A stretch of DNA of 64,000 nucleotides, taken from NCBI GenBank assembly GCA_949128115.1, contig OX421966.1, positions 50,465,416 through 50,529,415 of the forward strand, in the 5' to 3' direction. The translations under genes were made by a program, and so were the position numbers. Position 1 is the stretch's first letter. Every line of letters starts with the position of its first letter. Shown here piece after piece: positions 1 through 11,654 of this stretch. The notes under the pieces were generated by a model. That model made no database searches. It saw only the letters and a list, made by a program, of their open reading frames with translations, and was not told the origin of the DNA. Source of the DNA: Anaspis maculata. Lineage: Eukaryota; Arthropoda; Insecta; Coleoptera; Scraptiidae.

Positions 1-352
1 TAACTTCTTACTATAATTATCTTATCAGTTATTATTATCTTTATATACTCATGCTTATTCCCTAGATGTCTATTTTTATCAAGTAGGTACCTACTGAATC
101 TACTACTACTTAAAATAACTACTTCTACTACATACATTGAAACCGGGTTTTCCCACAATTTCTGATAAAAAATCATGAACTGATCATTTTGTTTCATGGT
201 TTGAGAACCATTCAAAGAAATGTTCTGGAAACTGTTTTTCACAATTTTTGACCTCCCAATAATGCAAGGGAAAGTATTGTGATCGATTGCAGAAAAAACT
301 AGATAACGACGGATGCAAACGCCATGGAAACAATATACGTTTCCAGAAAAAA

Positions 353-391
<39 letters not shown>

Positions 392-1554
392 CCCCCCCCC
401 TCTCTCTCTAATCGTGACATCACTGAATAGACGCCGGTACTAAAAATAGGTAGTCGTTTTGTTGGTGGCATAATCACTGGAGATGGATTGCGCGAAAAGT
501 CAATTTTTCCAGAATCTTGAGGTACTCTTGTTAAGCCTCGCCAGACGTAGTGGCGGAGGCTATTTGTGGTAACTTTTTTTTGTGATTTTTGTCTTGTTTC
601 CTAGACCTAGTGACAAATTTTTCCTGAACCTTTCATATCTTCTGAACGGTTAAACATAAGATATCGAGTTTGTTCGTTCTTTTGTTGGTCGAATCTCACC
701 TATTTCGGCTCGATACCGACGACATTTGAAGACGATCGGTCAAATATGATATAAACAATCTTCAACAACAATGAAGAATGCACGGGTCGCAAAACTCGTC
801 ATAGATAACGATGAGTAATTCTCCTAACCTTTATGTCATCATATCTTTAGATTTAATTGAGCTACGTGTTTATTTTTTTTTTGTATTGAAAATACTAGTG
901 GCCGCGTATACAGGGTCATTCAAAAAAGATGTCCAGCCCCATTTTTTCAGAGATTGGTTGACGATAGCGAGTTGCGGCGAAAGCTGTTGTGCTCAGCTGC
1001 TTTTTCTGTTCAAGTTTAATATGTCAACAAAACTACTTCACCAAAAAAAAATTTTCACTGCACAATATTGAGTGAGTCAATGAAAATGTTTCAAAAAGCT
1101 TCAATGGACAAGTGCAAAAAGTTCCCGAAAATTTCCAGGGGTTTTCATTTTATTATAGAGAACAAAAATCTGGAAAAAACTCGTTTTTATGTATAAAATG
1201 AGAATCAATGAGAATTCGTTCAAACTGTAAACTGCATTCAATAGAACTCATCAAAACGGCCAGTATGATGTGTAACTCAATATGCAATGACTATTTTGAA
1301 ATTTTGAGATTTTCCGTAATGAAGGTTTTGATAGGTGAAATTGAATTGCCTCAAACTTTTGAAATAGCTCTTGCATATTGAGCTTGCAAAATTTTGAAAA
1401 AATGTCAAAATTTCTAACTTTGAAAATCAATGACTCAGAAAATACTCAATGGATTCGAATCAAATTAGACACAAAGCCACATTTTTTTCTCAAACTTTTT
1501 CCTGGTCTATGGTGTCACATTTAGGTTTAAGGGCTGCTACTGCTGGCCATGCTG
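1..1554. other. Intergenic or intronic stretch, no gene seen
   Basis: AT-rich sequence with stop codons in every frame. The missing first exon(s) of the carrier gene downstream were looked for here by their expected PLDxxKTR signature and not found. It contains a TC microsatellite and an isolated TACAGGG-type transposon end near 909. Otherwise nothing is recognisable. Confidence 0.6.
355..409. repeat. (TC)n-(C)n-(TC)n microsatellite
   Basis: About 17 TC dinucleotides are followed by a run of 10-11 C and four more TC units. Read on the minus strand it gives an artificial Gly/Glu/Arg-rich frame, which is not a gene. Confidence 0.97.
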
Positions 1555-2045
1555 CTGTCACAGGGGGTGACTATACCCTCCCCCTCTGCACGAGGCGAGG
1601 CACGAGGGCAAGCAAGTGACAAAACTGATTGTGGAAGTGTTACACGGGGATTCCGTCAGAAGACTCGACGAGCGCAAGAGGTGAACTATAACGGATGGTG
1701 GACATACCCGCGCCTCCACCATGTCACCTATAGGTTCAAGGGCTGCTTCTTCTAGCTGGAGGTTTATGGGGGCTCAGATAGTTACGGTTCACAGACTCTG
1801 GTACAGAATAGTCTGTATTGTCTTCACTACAAAGATCTTTAGTCCACGGTACTAACTACAGGCACACACGTCGGCTAATACTCGTGTCGAGTAAGAGGCG
1901 AGCCCCAGGCGAACGCGTTCACTATCGTTCACCTCTTACGCTCGTCGAGTCTTCCGATGGAATCCCCGTATAACACTTCGACAATCAGTTTTATCACTTT
2001 CTCGCTCTCAGGCATTGGGGGTATAGTCACCCCCTGTGACAATAC
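1555..2045. repeat. Inverted-repeat (MITE-like) element
   Basis: The arms at about 1555-1690 and 1915-2045 are reverse complements with scattered mismatches. They share TGTCACAGGGGGTGACTATA and GAAGACTCGACGAGCG blocks around a ~225-bp centre. The segment near 1511-1550 (GTCACATTTAGGTTTAAGGG) is repeated in direct orientation inside the centre at about 1718-1757, so the element is composite. No target-site duplication could be fixed. Confidence 0.8.
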
Positions 2046-2348
2046 CACCCGGGACGGCTGTTGCTCAGCTTTTGACTTTTGACTAAAAACATTTGACCTT
2101 TAAAATTCTGCGGCTTGTTTTCTTGCTAAAGTCAAGTCTCTTTTGCCCTTTATTATTTGTCACCCTCTATGCCATAAATGAGGTCAACAATCAGGTGATC
2201 TCAGATAGGTGCCTTGTAGTCAAAAGATTACTCTATCGAGCACCACAAAAAATTTCATCAGGCGATTTTTTTAGAGATATCTTCATTTCAACCAAGGCAA
2301 AATTTTGGGGTGGTCTACTTCATTTTTGGCCATTCTGCCTGTTATTAT

Positions 2349-2668
2349 TGTTATGACCGGCGATTCTGGAGAGCACGTGATCTTTCTAGACTCTTCCCAA
2401 TAGGTCGCAGTGTACAAGTGCGGAGCTCTGGACATTTCCAGAATATACGCGATGGCTTGGCATTGGAATATATAGGGAAATTTCAACGCTCGATCAGAAA
2501 ACATCAGTCGAATTGGCGGAGGTGCCGACATACCAGAACACACGCGAAGCACGCGAAAGATGTGTGATTTTTCGGGAGTCGCCTAGAAATCTTATGCCGG
2601 GTCACTATGGAATTTACTAGAGGATCCATGGAATATTTGAGAACACTAGTCGGAGGCATATACAGGGT
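2349..2668 (+). mobile_element. Partial LTR of an LTR retrotransposon
   Basis: It begins TGTTATGACCGGCGATTCTG and follows the solo LTR at 45282-45773 for about two thirds of its length. Shared blocks include CGCAGTGTACAAGTGCGGAG, ACGCGAAGCACGCGAAAG and CGGGAGTCG. The 3' third is missing. It is judged a decayed relic because no internal gag or pol coding sequence lies nearby. Confidence 0.65.
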
Positions 2669-2968
2669 GTAACATAAATACTGCAAAAGATTTCGAAGGA
2701 TGATTCCTGATATTATTTTAAGAAAAAAGTTCATATGAACATGGGTCCGAAAATGCTTACCCGCTGAGTTATAGCCCCTTAAAGTTGGGACTCTGAAGAA
2801 AGTTTTTATTTATTATCTCTGAAACTGTCCAACGTAAGGTAACGAAATTCACCACATTTATACAGAAGTACGAATCACGTAACAATATTTACAAATGTAT
2901 AGCTTTTATGTCCATTGTTGGTTTTTGAAGTGAGAAATTTAATCTGATTTGATAATTAATATTTACAG

Positions 2969-5242
2969 CTGCCCTTTTCTTCCTCACCTACGAGAGCGTG
3001 AAGTACTATATCGAGCCGAATATTCCAAAGAATTCCAGACCCATTCTCTACATGGCCGGTGCTTCGATAGCTGAAGTTGTAAGTTTTCATTCAACAGTAA
3101 ACGAGTCTCAAATAAACTAAAGGAAACCTTCAACAACTGCAGGTTGCTTGTCTGATCCGAGTTCCTATAGAAGTAGTCAAACAGCGCAGGCAGACCTCCG
3201 TGACGCAGAAGCAGACCATTTCGAGGATATTCCTGCACGCTTACAAAACCGAAGGCATACGAGTAAGTTTCACGACAGTTGAGTATTACCTGGAAGTTAG
3301 TGCAAGTATAGGTACGGTACCTGGCACAACTGAAGATTTTTCTTTGAAAAGTTTGTTGAATTCTCAGTTCACTAAACCTCTAGTTCTACGCAAATGCACT
3401 GGGTTTTCCCATCGTCTTTATGTTTTTGTGTGGCAGAGCCGGTTCTGTTAGACCCTCGGTTAGACCTTTTCGCCTTCATCGTTGTTCCTTATTTTTTAAT
3501 CTCGATTTCAACTTCACATATGGGGAGATATGAACATTGCTTACAGGCGACTTCCATTTCAAGTTTATTCTTCTACCGTGCAATCAGCAAAATTTCCATT
3601 TTTTTTTTTCAAACAACAACATTGATAATTGAACCGAGTGGATTGGCTGAAAAGCTGCATGTTTTGGTAGCAAAGCAATGTCAACTCTAAATGGAAATTT
3701 CGTTAATCGCATAGTACTTGGCACTTAAGGTGGATTTATACTCGCAGAAAATAAGAATAAAAATAAAAATAACAATAAGAATAAAAATAAGAAAAGGTCA
3801 AAAATGAGCTTTCAGATGGAAGCATTTATACACCAAACTAAGAAATAACAATAAGAATAAGGAATTCCCACTTTCCATTTACTGTTGCGTATTGAAGATG
3901 CGCAGATATGGCAACAGTGGCGGCGTAAAAGAGTCTTTGAGGGCGAAATGTTTTCTAAATTGTGCACAAATCATCCTCAATGTTATTGATTAATCAAGTT
4001 ACGCGGTTAGCTCATGTAGAATAATATTCTACAAATGTGTTTCAAAGCCTTCCGTAGCTTGTGTTTTCATTCGTTAATGGCGAGATCCTAGCCCCTCCAA
4101 AAAAATACTTACCGCCGCTACTGCTTAAGAAATTTAAGAATAAAAATAACAAGTTGAATATTTTCAACTTCTGCTCGAAGATAAGCCGATCGAGTGACGA
4201 ACGCAGTCGATCTTTGCCGATGACGATGGGGGCTGCTTTCATGCATCGATGTAGCAAGAGTTGCCTGAAACCGCCTGCCTTTGGGTAGGCGAGAAACTCC
4301 CACGGGTTGCTTTGTAACGGCGGTCCAAACGTGGCGCCATCTACCAGTTATCCTCACAAGTTCAAATCAGTGTTAATTGTCTATTACTGCAATAACTTAG
4401 ATTGAGAAGTAGATACCTACACTACACATGATATTAATTTGAAATAATGCGATGTAAAAAATTTTTTTAGAGACTTACCTATTCAAGTATTATTACAGAT
4501 TAGTGATATTGTATGACACCAAACAAAACAAGTAGAAAAACAACCGCGATAACAACAGCATAAAGCTAAAAACTCTGACTAAAAATTTTGACGACTGTCA
4601 TTGTAATGCTTCGAGCGACACCTAGGAGCAATGTTTCAAACTATTTCTCATTCTTATTTTTATTTCTGGAGTATAAATGGGCAGTTGCCGTTCTTATTTT
4701 TCTTATTTTCATTCTATCGTTATTTTTATTTTTATTCTTATTTTCTGCGAGTATAAATCCACCTTTAGTTCCGAGTCAGTCCAAATCCGTCACGATTTTT
4801 TCTTTTGCAGGGGCTGTACAGAGGCTTCGGTTCGACGATAATCCGCGAAGTGCCCTTTTCCATCATCCAGTTTCCCATACTGGAATACCTGAAGAAGCTT
4901 TACAGGCACGGACTCAAGAACAACATTCCTCTGGAGTCGTACGAGGTGGCCGTTTGTGGGGCCATAGCCGGTGGAATTTCGGCGGCTGTGACGACGCCTT
5001 TGGATGTGGCAAAAACTAGGATAATGTTGGCGGATAAAAAAACAGCAAAAACTATGCGAGTCAGTACAGTACTCAGCAGCATTTACGCCAAACAAGGAAT
5101 CAAAGGCGTATTTGCTGGATTTGTGCCGAGAGTGCTGTGGATAACGTTAGGCGGGTACATTTTCTTCGGGACGTACGATTTTTCCAAAAACTTTTGCGCC
5201 GAATATTTGCTGGACGAGCCGACAGACATACACGGCAGCTGA
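2969..5242 (+). CDS. SLC25A26: Mitochondrial S-adenosylmethionine carrier, 5'-partial (last three coding exons)
   Basis: This is a mitochondrial carrier protein of the inner membrane; the family imports S-adenosylmethionine into the matrix in exchange for S-adenosylhomocysteine, feeding mitochondrial methylation. Three exons, 2969-3078, 3143-3262 and 4811-5242, join in frame through GT-AG introns of 64 and 1,548 bp and give 219 residues ending at TGA. Visible features are TYESVKYY, the second-repeat signature RVPIEVVKQR, GLYRGFGSTIIREVPFSIIQ, the third-repeat signature TTPLDVAKTRIMLA, and a last helix with GGYIFFGTYD. The SAM-carrier form of the second signature (VPxEVVKQR) separates it from other SLC25 members. 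Human SLC25A26 has 274 residues, so about 55-65 N-terminal residues, including the first signature, should lie left of the window. The last intron carries a MITE (3728-4764). The exons are undamaged and the gene looks functional. Confidence 0.93.
3728..4764. mobile_element. PIF/Harbinger-like MITE in the SLC25A26 intron
   Basis: The ends are inverted repeats starting AGGTGGATTTATACTCGCAG and continuing through an AATAAGAATAAAAATA-rich stretch, near-perfect for about 50 bp and weaker further in. The element is flanked on both sides by TTA (3725-3727 and 4765-4767), a 3-bp duplication typical of PIF/Harbinger. It is 1,037 bp long and I see no transposase, so it would be non-autonomous. It ends only 44 bp before the 3' splice site, leaving the acceptor TCTTTTGCAG intact. 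The superfamily rests only on duplication length. Confidence 0.85.
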
Positions 5243-5274
5243 TGTTGGCTGCTAAGATATTTATAGTGAATTTG

Positions 5275-5280
5275 AATAAA
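5275..5280 (+). promoter_or_regulatory. Polyadenylation signal of SLC25A26
   Basis: A canonical AATAAA lies 33 bases after the TGA stop and is followed by a T-rich/GT-rich stretch. It implies a very short 3' UTR. Confidence 0.8.
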
Positions 5281-6684
5281 TAATTTTGTTTTGTTTTGTT
5301 GAATCTGATTGTGGCTGTTTTGTTATATTATTTTGAGGTTAGACTTTGTGTAAGAAAAAAACAGATTATTCACGTTATTACTTTATCTCAAGATAAGTAG
5401 AGCAATAACAACATACCTACTTTAGGCTATTTTCCTCAGGAGATTGCCAACATGAAGAAATCTTGCTCGTTACCGTCTTGTTTCAAGCAAGTTTACACCT
5501 ACCTACACAGATCTTTTGCTTTGCCAACATCCATGTTGCGTTTTTGACAAGCCCTCTAATTCATTTCTTTTTCGACTTCTTTGTGTGTACATCCATATTA
5601 TACCACAGTTTCCAAGTCCGGCTTCACATTTTTGTCATTTTTGATATTCAGGCTGCATTTCTTTCTACATGACGAACATGATTGAGCTGAAGCAGCTAGA
5701 GGATATTATCTGCATAGTAGTACATAGTCACATATTTTTAAGTTCCTAATATGAAATCAAATGCAGCTTCAAGATCTAAAGGCTTCAAGTGAGGTCTGCT
5801 TCTAAAAATTTCGTCTAGTTTCAACCAGCTCTTCTTTTCTTACCTCGGCCTTTTGCACCTCAAATTTCCGCTTTGTAAGTGTGTTCCGTCATTCGATCAG
5901 TTGAGTTTTTTCATGTGTCCAAATCGAAGCAAGATCCTTCCTGCCAGGCAAGTCCAACACAGAGAGTCTAGAGAATCTCTGGATCTTGGCACCAAGATCG
6001 GTATGATTTTGGCCTCTGACAGGGATGCAGGATCAAGACAGCATACACCATGAGTATTGGAGCTTGATTAAAAATCGCTTAGTAGACCAGACGGCCAGAC
6101 GCTGAGATATTGTTCGTCAGAATCTTTCCAGAAGGTGTCCCAATTCAACGTGAAATGAAATGGACTCATAAAGCTCATTTGGTGAGGACCCGTCCGTACC
6201 GGAAATAAACTGGAATCAAGGACGGACGTTTCTCGGACCATTACATCCAAAAAAATTGGCATCGCTTTCGCAGCGGGAATAAAATTGCCGATGATGTGCC
6301 GCCATTATTTTTAGAATACGCAGCACATCGACCTCACGACACTCTCCCCGCGAGTTGAATTGCTGTTTTGTCCATTTGGATTAGTCCAAGTCTCGAAAAC
6401 ATGAACTTTTTATCTAGGATATTTGAATATGTCTGCATGCGTGTGTCTGTTGGAAGAATAAGTAATGGTGAAAGAGCTAAAGTTGTACAGGATTTATTTT
6501 GGAACATGGTAGGCATCAAGTGCCTGCTTGTTGCTCGTAGCGTGATCGGTTTTAGAGGTGCTGAAAGCTGACACGATAGATTCTGGATTGACGCTCTGGT
6601 GGTGGTGAAGGTAAAAGGATGGGAAGGTCGTCTATCCCAATTCCAAATAATAAAGACCGAAATAGATGATGCGGTTATAGACGT
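5281..6684. other. Intergenic stretch, no gene seen
   Basis: Only short unsupported frames are present. The 5900-6680 part has a more even base composition and could be decayed transposon coding sequence, but no motif could be named. It runs into an assembly gap. Confidence 0.55.
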
Positions 6685-6884
6685 NNNNNNNNNNNNNNNN
6701 NNNNNNNNNNNNNNNNNNNNNNNNNNNNNNNNNNNNNNNNNNNNNNNNNNNNNNNNNNNNNNNNNNNNNNNNNNNNNNNNNNNNNNNNNNNNNNNNNNNN
6801 NNNNNNNNNNNNNNNNNNNNNNNNNNNNNNNNNNNNNNNNNNNNNNNNNNNNNNNNNNNNNNNNNNNNNNNNNNNNNNNNNNNN
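6685..6884. other. Assembly gap (200 N)
   Basis: A run of exactly 200 N, so the length is probably a placeholder. It abuts the left arm of the inverted repeat at 6897-7281, which may have caused the assembly break. Confidence 0.99.
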
Positions 6885-6896
6885 CTTCTCTAACGA

Positions 6897-7281
6897 TATC
6901 GTGCCTGGCTTAACCGCGGCACGCACTTGAAAGTCTAAAAAAACTATTTTCTTTTCGAGAAGTCCTGTTTCACCCGTGTGCGGCCGTGCCTACTTGACAT
7001 AGACCGGACTGATTACACGAGCTTGGAAATGTACTCTTTTCCAGCTTTAAAACGCGACCATTATTATTGCGACTTTGTACATTGATTTATGAAGAAATCA
7101 TACATTATTTTATCATTAATGGTCGTGTTTCAAAGCTGGAAGAGAGTACATTTCCAAGCTTGTGTAATCAGTCCGGTCTATGTCAAGTAGGCATGGCCGC
7201 ACGCGGGTAAAATAGAACCGCTCGAAAGAAATCAGTTTCCTACACTCCCAAAAAGCGTGCCGCGGTTAAGCCAGATATAAT
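6897..7281. repeat. Inverted-repeat element beside the gap
   Basis: The left arm (about 6897-7060) and right arm (about 7115-7281) pair over blocks such as TGGCTTAACCGCGGCACGC, CTACTTGACATAGACCGGAC and GGAAATGTACTCT. Pairing appears to continue weakly outward (TATC/GATA) towards the N run, so the left end may be hidden in the gap. Confidence 0.85.
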
Positions 7282-7955
7282 ATCATTAGAAAACAGTTCC
7301 AGCTTGTCATTTCCTATAAAATTTTTGAGAACGGTGTTTGGTGAAATTGAAAAAACTCCTGCTGAACAGACGGGTAAAAATTATTCTCTTCTTAGCGGGC
7401 AACATCTTCCAAAATGCTGTTACTGAATTTTCAACGCCATAAATGGGCTCAGTGAGTACAAGTTATTAGGAAATATCCAAAATACATGTTGCTCCATCGT
7501 TTTCTTGTGTGGAAAAACAATTAAATGTGATTTATCTGACCCGCACAAAGAAATCTTTTTTTTCAACAGTAAGACTGGCACAGAGATGATGACAAATGCT
7601 TCCAATGTTTGCGTTAGAGTTGTACGTTTGCATTGAGGCAAATAAAATGAAAAAGTACCTACTGGGGTTTAACAGGTCTTTTTGCACCTTCAAGACATCT
7701 TTTACCTTTGGGCAGATGTGGAGGAATTAGCACAACTCGTTTTTGGGCGGAAACTCAGTGGTAGATACCTACTGACCTTACGAAGAGTTTGACACCATAA
7801 AAGCTTTGGTCGGAATTTTTTCCATCCAGAATGACCTACTGCCTGGCCTAGTATGTCCGATTCCGAAATTGAAATGGGAATCAACCCCGCCCAAGCTGCG
7901 AGAGGAGGCTGCAAGAAAATAGAAAACATTTCGACAACAAAAAATGTATCTATTA
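7282..7955. other. Stretch without recognised gene
   Basis: Short frames on both strands only. A minus-strand 94-codon frame over 7702-7986 has no recognisable motif and runs into the next element's inverted repeat. Confidence 0.5.
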
Positions 7956-8149
7956 AGGTGCGTTCAGTCAGCTTATTTAGCCGCAAGTTTCAATTTTAGC
8001 CGTAAGCGCTGCATCGCTTTTTGGCTGTTTTGAGGAGGCGGGTTCATAAGAGCCAATTAGTGCCCGTGGTTCGATTAAAAATCGAATGGTATACCGCATT
8101 TAATGATTAAAGCAAGCCATTTGGTACAGTTGCCCTTGAGACCTATTTG

Positions 8150-9400
8150 AACGATTTGGCCCGTAGTTCCCAAAAAAAATTTCATGCGGTCTCAAAATTT
8201 GGGGGGGGGGAGTGAAAAATTATAAAAAATCTTCAAAATAATTCCTTCCACACTAAAAACGTGTTTTTGAGGCCTATATAGAGCAATCTACCTCTAACTA
8301 GTATGATCTCAGTACCCACCTCATGAACCGGGCACCGGAAGTCAAAACTAAGCGCCATTTTGGAAAAAAATTAAGTCAAATGAGAAAGCAACAAAAGATC
8401 TTCTGTGGGGTATCCTTTCCAACGTTTTCTGGATCGCTGAGCACGATTATGATAAGTAAAATACGATTTGAGTTACGGGGTTGAAGTTACTAAAACAATC
8501 CCATGGATAAGGTACTTGTTGGGGGTAGAAATAGCAAACAGCAATAATACGTAAAGGTATTCAGTCTTCAAAAAATGTATGCCAATCAACATTGCACAAT
8601 ATAAAAATTATTGTGTCATTTCCAGTGAGAAAATTAAACATGTCCATCTTGATCCGACCACCGGAAGTCGAAAAATAAGCGCCATTTTGGAAAAAAAACT
8701 AGTCAAATTCAAAAGCAACAAAAGGTCTTGTGTGGGGTATCTTTTTCAACGTTTTGTGGGTCGCTGAGTGAGATTATCATAGGTAAAATACGATTGGTTC
8801 AATCAAATTAAGCAACAATCGGCCAAAATCCGAAGTAAAGTTGGAAGTTGATGAAATTTTGTGATCGATGGAGAATTTAATGTAGAATAGCATACTACAA
8901 TTCCCGAAAATTTCAAGGCTTGGAATTTTTTTGGGCGTCATCCTTGAATATTTCCGGTTCTTCTAACCAGTTTACAAGTTATTCAGAGTGAACCAGAAAT
9001 CTTCAAAGATAATAACGCTCTTTGATTGGTCAAAAAAAAATCCAAGTTGGCCAAGTTTTTCTTAATTTGACTGGACTAATCGTATTTTACCTATCATAAT
9101 CGTACTTAGCGACCGACAAAACATTGGAAAATATACCCCACCGAAGACCTTTTGTTGCTTTCTGAATTTGACTGATCCTTTTTTCAAAATGACGCTTATT
9201 TTTTGATTTCCGGCGGCCGGATCTTGAGGTGGGTACTTGAATCATACTAATTAGAGGCAAGTTGCTGTATATCGATCTCAAAGACGAACTTGTAGGGCAA
9301 GGAATTCTTTCAAAGAGTTTTTCCTAGTTCTCACTTCTCCTCTGAAATTTTGAGCCCGCATGTAATTTTTTCAGAATCTACGAGCCAAATCGTTTGCTCC
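8150..9400. repeat. Foldback inside the 4.9-kb element
   Basis: The left arm 8150-8800 contains two tandem copies of a unit with CCGGAAGTC, AGCGCCATTTTGGAAAAAA and GCAACAAAAG. It is answered at 9060-9400 by the reverse complement, including TTTTACCTATCATAATCGTAC and CGAGCCAAATCGTTTG. The same arm sequence recurs at 12350-12720, so this element holds at least three related arm copies. Confidence 0.75.
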
Positions 9401-9517
9401 CTTTCCTACGTCTACACTCGAGACTTTCCCTCTCTTGTTAACTTCTGCCAGAGATGATTTCACACAGCCCTCGATCAACTGAAACGGCCCCTGTTTTTTT
9501 TTCTGAACACTCACATT

Positions 9518-9810
9518 GTGACGAACGTTCCCAAAGAGATCGTGTCCTCTGATACAGGATTGAGTGAGCTAAATGGTGTTCAATTTGGTGCAATGGAGGA
9601 GGCAGACGGCCAAATTTTTCTTGACGTCCAGGATATGGTTTTGCACGGTGCCAAAAAAGTTCTGATTTGAAGTAGTGACACCAATATTTTTGTGCTGGCT
9701 GTATCTTCTTTCATCAGTTGGAAAAAACAAGGTTTGGAAAAATTCTGGCTCCTTTTTGCGCAGGGATAAGCCGGCGCTATATTAGTCCTGGCAATGAACG
9801 CTCAAAAAGG
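9518..9810 (+). pseudogene. Decayed N-proximal piece of a transposon-associated CXC protein
   Basis: The frame reads EEADGQIFLDVQDMVLHGA, then KKVLI, a TGA stop at 9668-9670, SDTNIFVLAV, and GLEKFWLLF. After a frame change it reads RRYISPGNE. This follows an insect multicopy family that I know by the pattern HEEADTR...KKVLIRTVDTDVVVLA...GLEELWxAFG...RYIPxHE, which ends in PPT and cysteine-rich CXC parts. The internal stop and frameshift show that it is dead. It has the same orientation as the piece at 11208 and the opposite one to the piece at 10345. Confidence 0.6.
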
Positions 9811-10344
9811 GGGTCTAGAAGGAAATGCCGAGATCCCAGTTTTTGGCTTCAGGGCTGTGTTTGGACTTGTTAGGAGGTAAACATACCAAAAGTCCCTGGA
9901 CCTAGGGGGTGAAGGGGGTACAGGGGGGCACGAAGAAGGTATCGTTTTTTTGTTTTTCGCCTATATCTCGAAAACAGTTGGCCTTGGTCAAAAAGTGGTC
10001 GTGTAAAAATTGAAGCTGACAAAATTTCCTACAAGGATGATCCATTAATTTTTTTCATATATGTTATAGTTTTCGAGCAATACGCTCTTGAAAATCGCAA
10101 ATTTTCGAAAAACTGTGTTTTGGAACACGTTTTTTTGTAAATTTTGCCTCGTAACTTCTTTACCGCTCATTTGAGAAGAAAGTGGTTCCAGAGGAAGTGG
10201 TAGAGCATTAAATTTCTTTTAAAATGAGTATATTATTTAATATATTATCTTGATGTCATTGTATTTAAAAAAATCAATGGAAATGAAGGCACGCATTTCA
10301 GTACTTGAAATGACTAACTAAAAATAGTAGGATAGGTATATAAA

Positions 10345-10850
10345 TCACATCATTCTGGATCTTTTGGGGCGGGAGGGTCCTGGGCTCAGCTGAGGTGGTG
10401 GCTCGTATTCCTCGTCTTCGTCGTCTACGTTCGCTTCCATCTTGTCTTCCATTTCTTCATGTGATGTGAGAAAGGGCCCCACTTCTTTGGCATCGTCATC
10501 CTCGTTTTCTAAGACGGGGATGCCATTGAGACAATTCCCTTGGCAGTTTTGACAAATGGAGGAGCACTGATGCTTTCCTGCACCCACATTTGCCACTGCT
10601 GCAGTCTTTGGTGCATCGGCAGAAAATCATTTTCAGAATTTCATCTGGTGCGACAGGGTCTATGGTTCGTACAGGAGCCAGATGGTTGCCTGGCTTGCGT
10701 TCCCGACCCCATAGCTCAGAGGACAGCTCGTTTCCTAATAACTGCTGGACCTGGTGATAGGTTCTGAAGGAATGCTGCTTAGCTGCCCCCTCAGTCGGTG
10801 GGAGAGAGGAGCTTCACTTAAAGCTCCATCATCTAAGTCCGGTCTCGATA
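10345..10850 (-). pseudogene. Decayed C-terminal piece with tesmin/CXC-like cysteine motif
   Basis: Read on the minus strand it gives LPPTEGAAKQHSFRTYHQ, QQLLGNELSSELWGRERKPG and FCRCTKDCSSGKCGCRKA. A one-base frame change follows, then CSSICQNCQGNCLNG and an acidic tail with DDEDEEYEPPPQLSPGPSRP. The order PPT-box, W-G box and C-x-C...C-x-C-R-K...C-x2-C-x-G-x-C-x-N is the C-terminal plan of the same family as the pieces at 9518 and 11208. The CXC-like motif probably binds metal. The frameshift sits inside the cysteine motif, so this copy is a pseudogene. It is inverted relative to its neighbours. Confidence 0.65.
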
Positions 10851-11207
10851 ACCGAGGCCGGCTTTATATTTCCAGCAGGAACATTTTCCGGGAAATTAGA
10901 GAAAAGTTGTGGAAAATGTTCAAGAAACAGTTATCTGTTCTTCAAAAACGAATGGTGGAAATGTGTTCACGGAATAAAAAGTTGGAAAATTTGCAGTTAT
11001 TCCAGAGAGAAAAACTCGAACACCATGCGTCCAATTTTGGAAATTTTTCCTCCAAAAAATAATTCAAACTTTTCTCCAACTTTCATTCGCAGCATGTCTG
11101 CACCTAAAATGAATATTTCGTGGGGCTCACATAGCATTGCTGAATCTCTAAGTCAAAACAAATCAATCGCTCTCAGGGATTCCATTTAGGTACAACCTCA
11201 TTTTTCA

Positions 11208-11530
11208 GTACCAAAGATAAGGTCAACAAGGACTTCTTGGCAGAGCGAAGAGGCTACCGAAGCATTCAAGAAACTTGTGTGTCCAATGACGAGTTGGATG
11301 ATATGTAACATTATTCAAGCCTTGGAAATGTTCACGGTTCGGTTGTATGGCATCGACAACCAAATATGTGCTCTTGTGTGAATGAAACGTGGAAAAATCT
11401 TTTTGCGTCTAAAGAAAAAGTCATCAGTGCCATGCCATCCCACCTACTCGTCGCGCGTTGATACAGCACATGAAAAGAGCCGCTTACCAGGCCAGCCGAA
11501 TATGGGACAGGGCAGTTGATGGAAGCACAT
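11208..11530 (+). pseudogene. Decayed central piece of the transposon-associated CXC protein
   Basis: Broken frames give RTSWQSEEATEAFKKLVCP, ALEMFTVRLYGIDNQICALV, NETWKNLFASKEKVISA and IPPTRRALIQHMKRAAYQA-SRIWDRAV. These match the family order KKTAW...EAFxxLS, LERFVVLLYD, KxLFA and PPTxxALxQHxKRAxYQAxxW. At least three frameshifts separate them. The PPT box occurs here and, inverted, in the 10345-10850 piece, so the two come from different copies or from a duplication with inversion. Confidence 0.6.
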
Positions 11531-11654
11531 CTTAGAAGATTTGTGATTTAGAAGAGAGTAACGTTCAAGTTCAAGATGGACATTGTTAATTTTTTTATTG
11601 CAAGTTATATCTTTTCTCATTTTATGGAGCACAATAGTTAATTGTGATATGAGG

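Noticed and set aside
184..477. 97-codon Glu/Arg/Gly-rich minus-strand frame
   Set aside because: It is created by the TC microsatellite.
4588..5019. 143-codon plus-strand frame over the last SLC25A26 intron and exon
   Set aside because: It runs from the MITE into the carrier exon in the wrong frame. The carrier frame has the family signatures.
6599..6926. Frames crossing the N run
   Set aside because: They are artificial, because unknown bases were translated.
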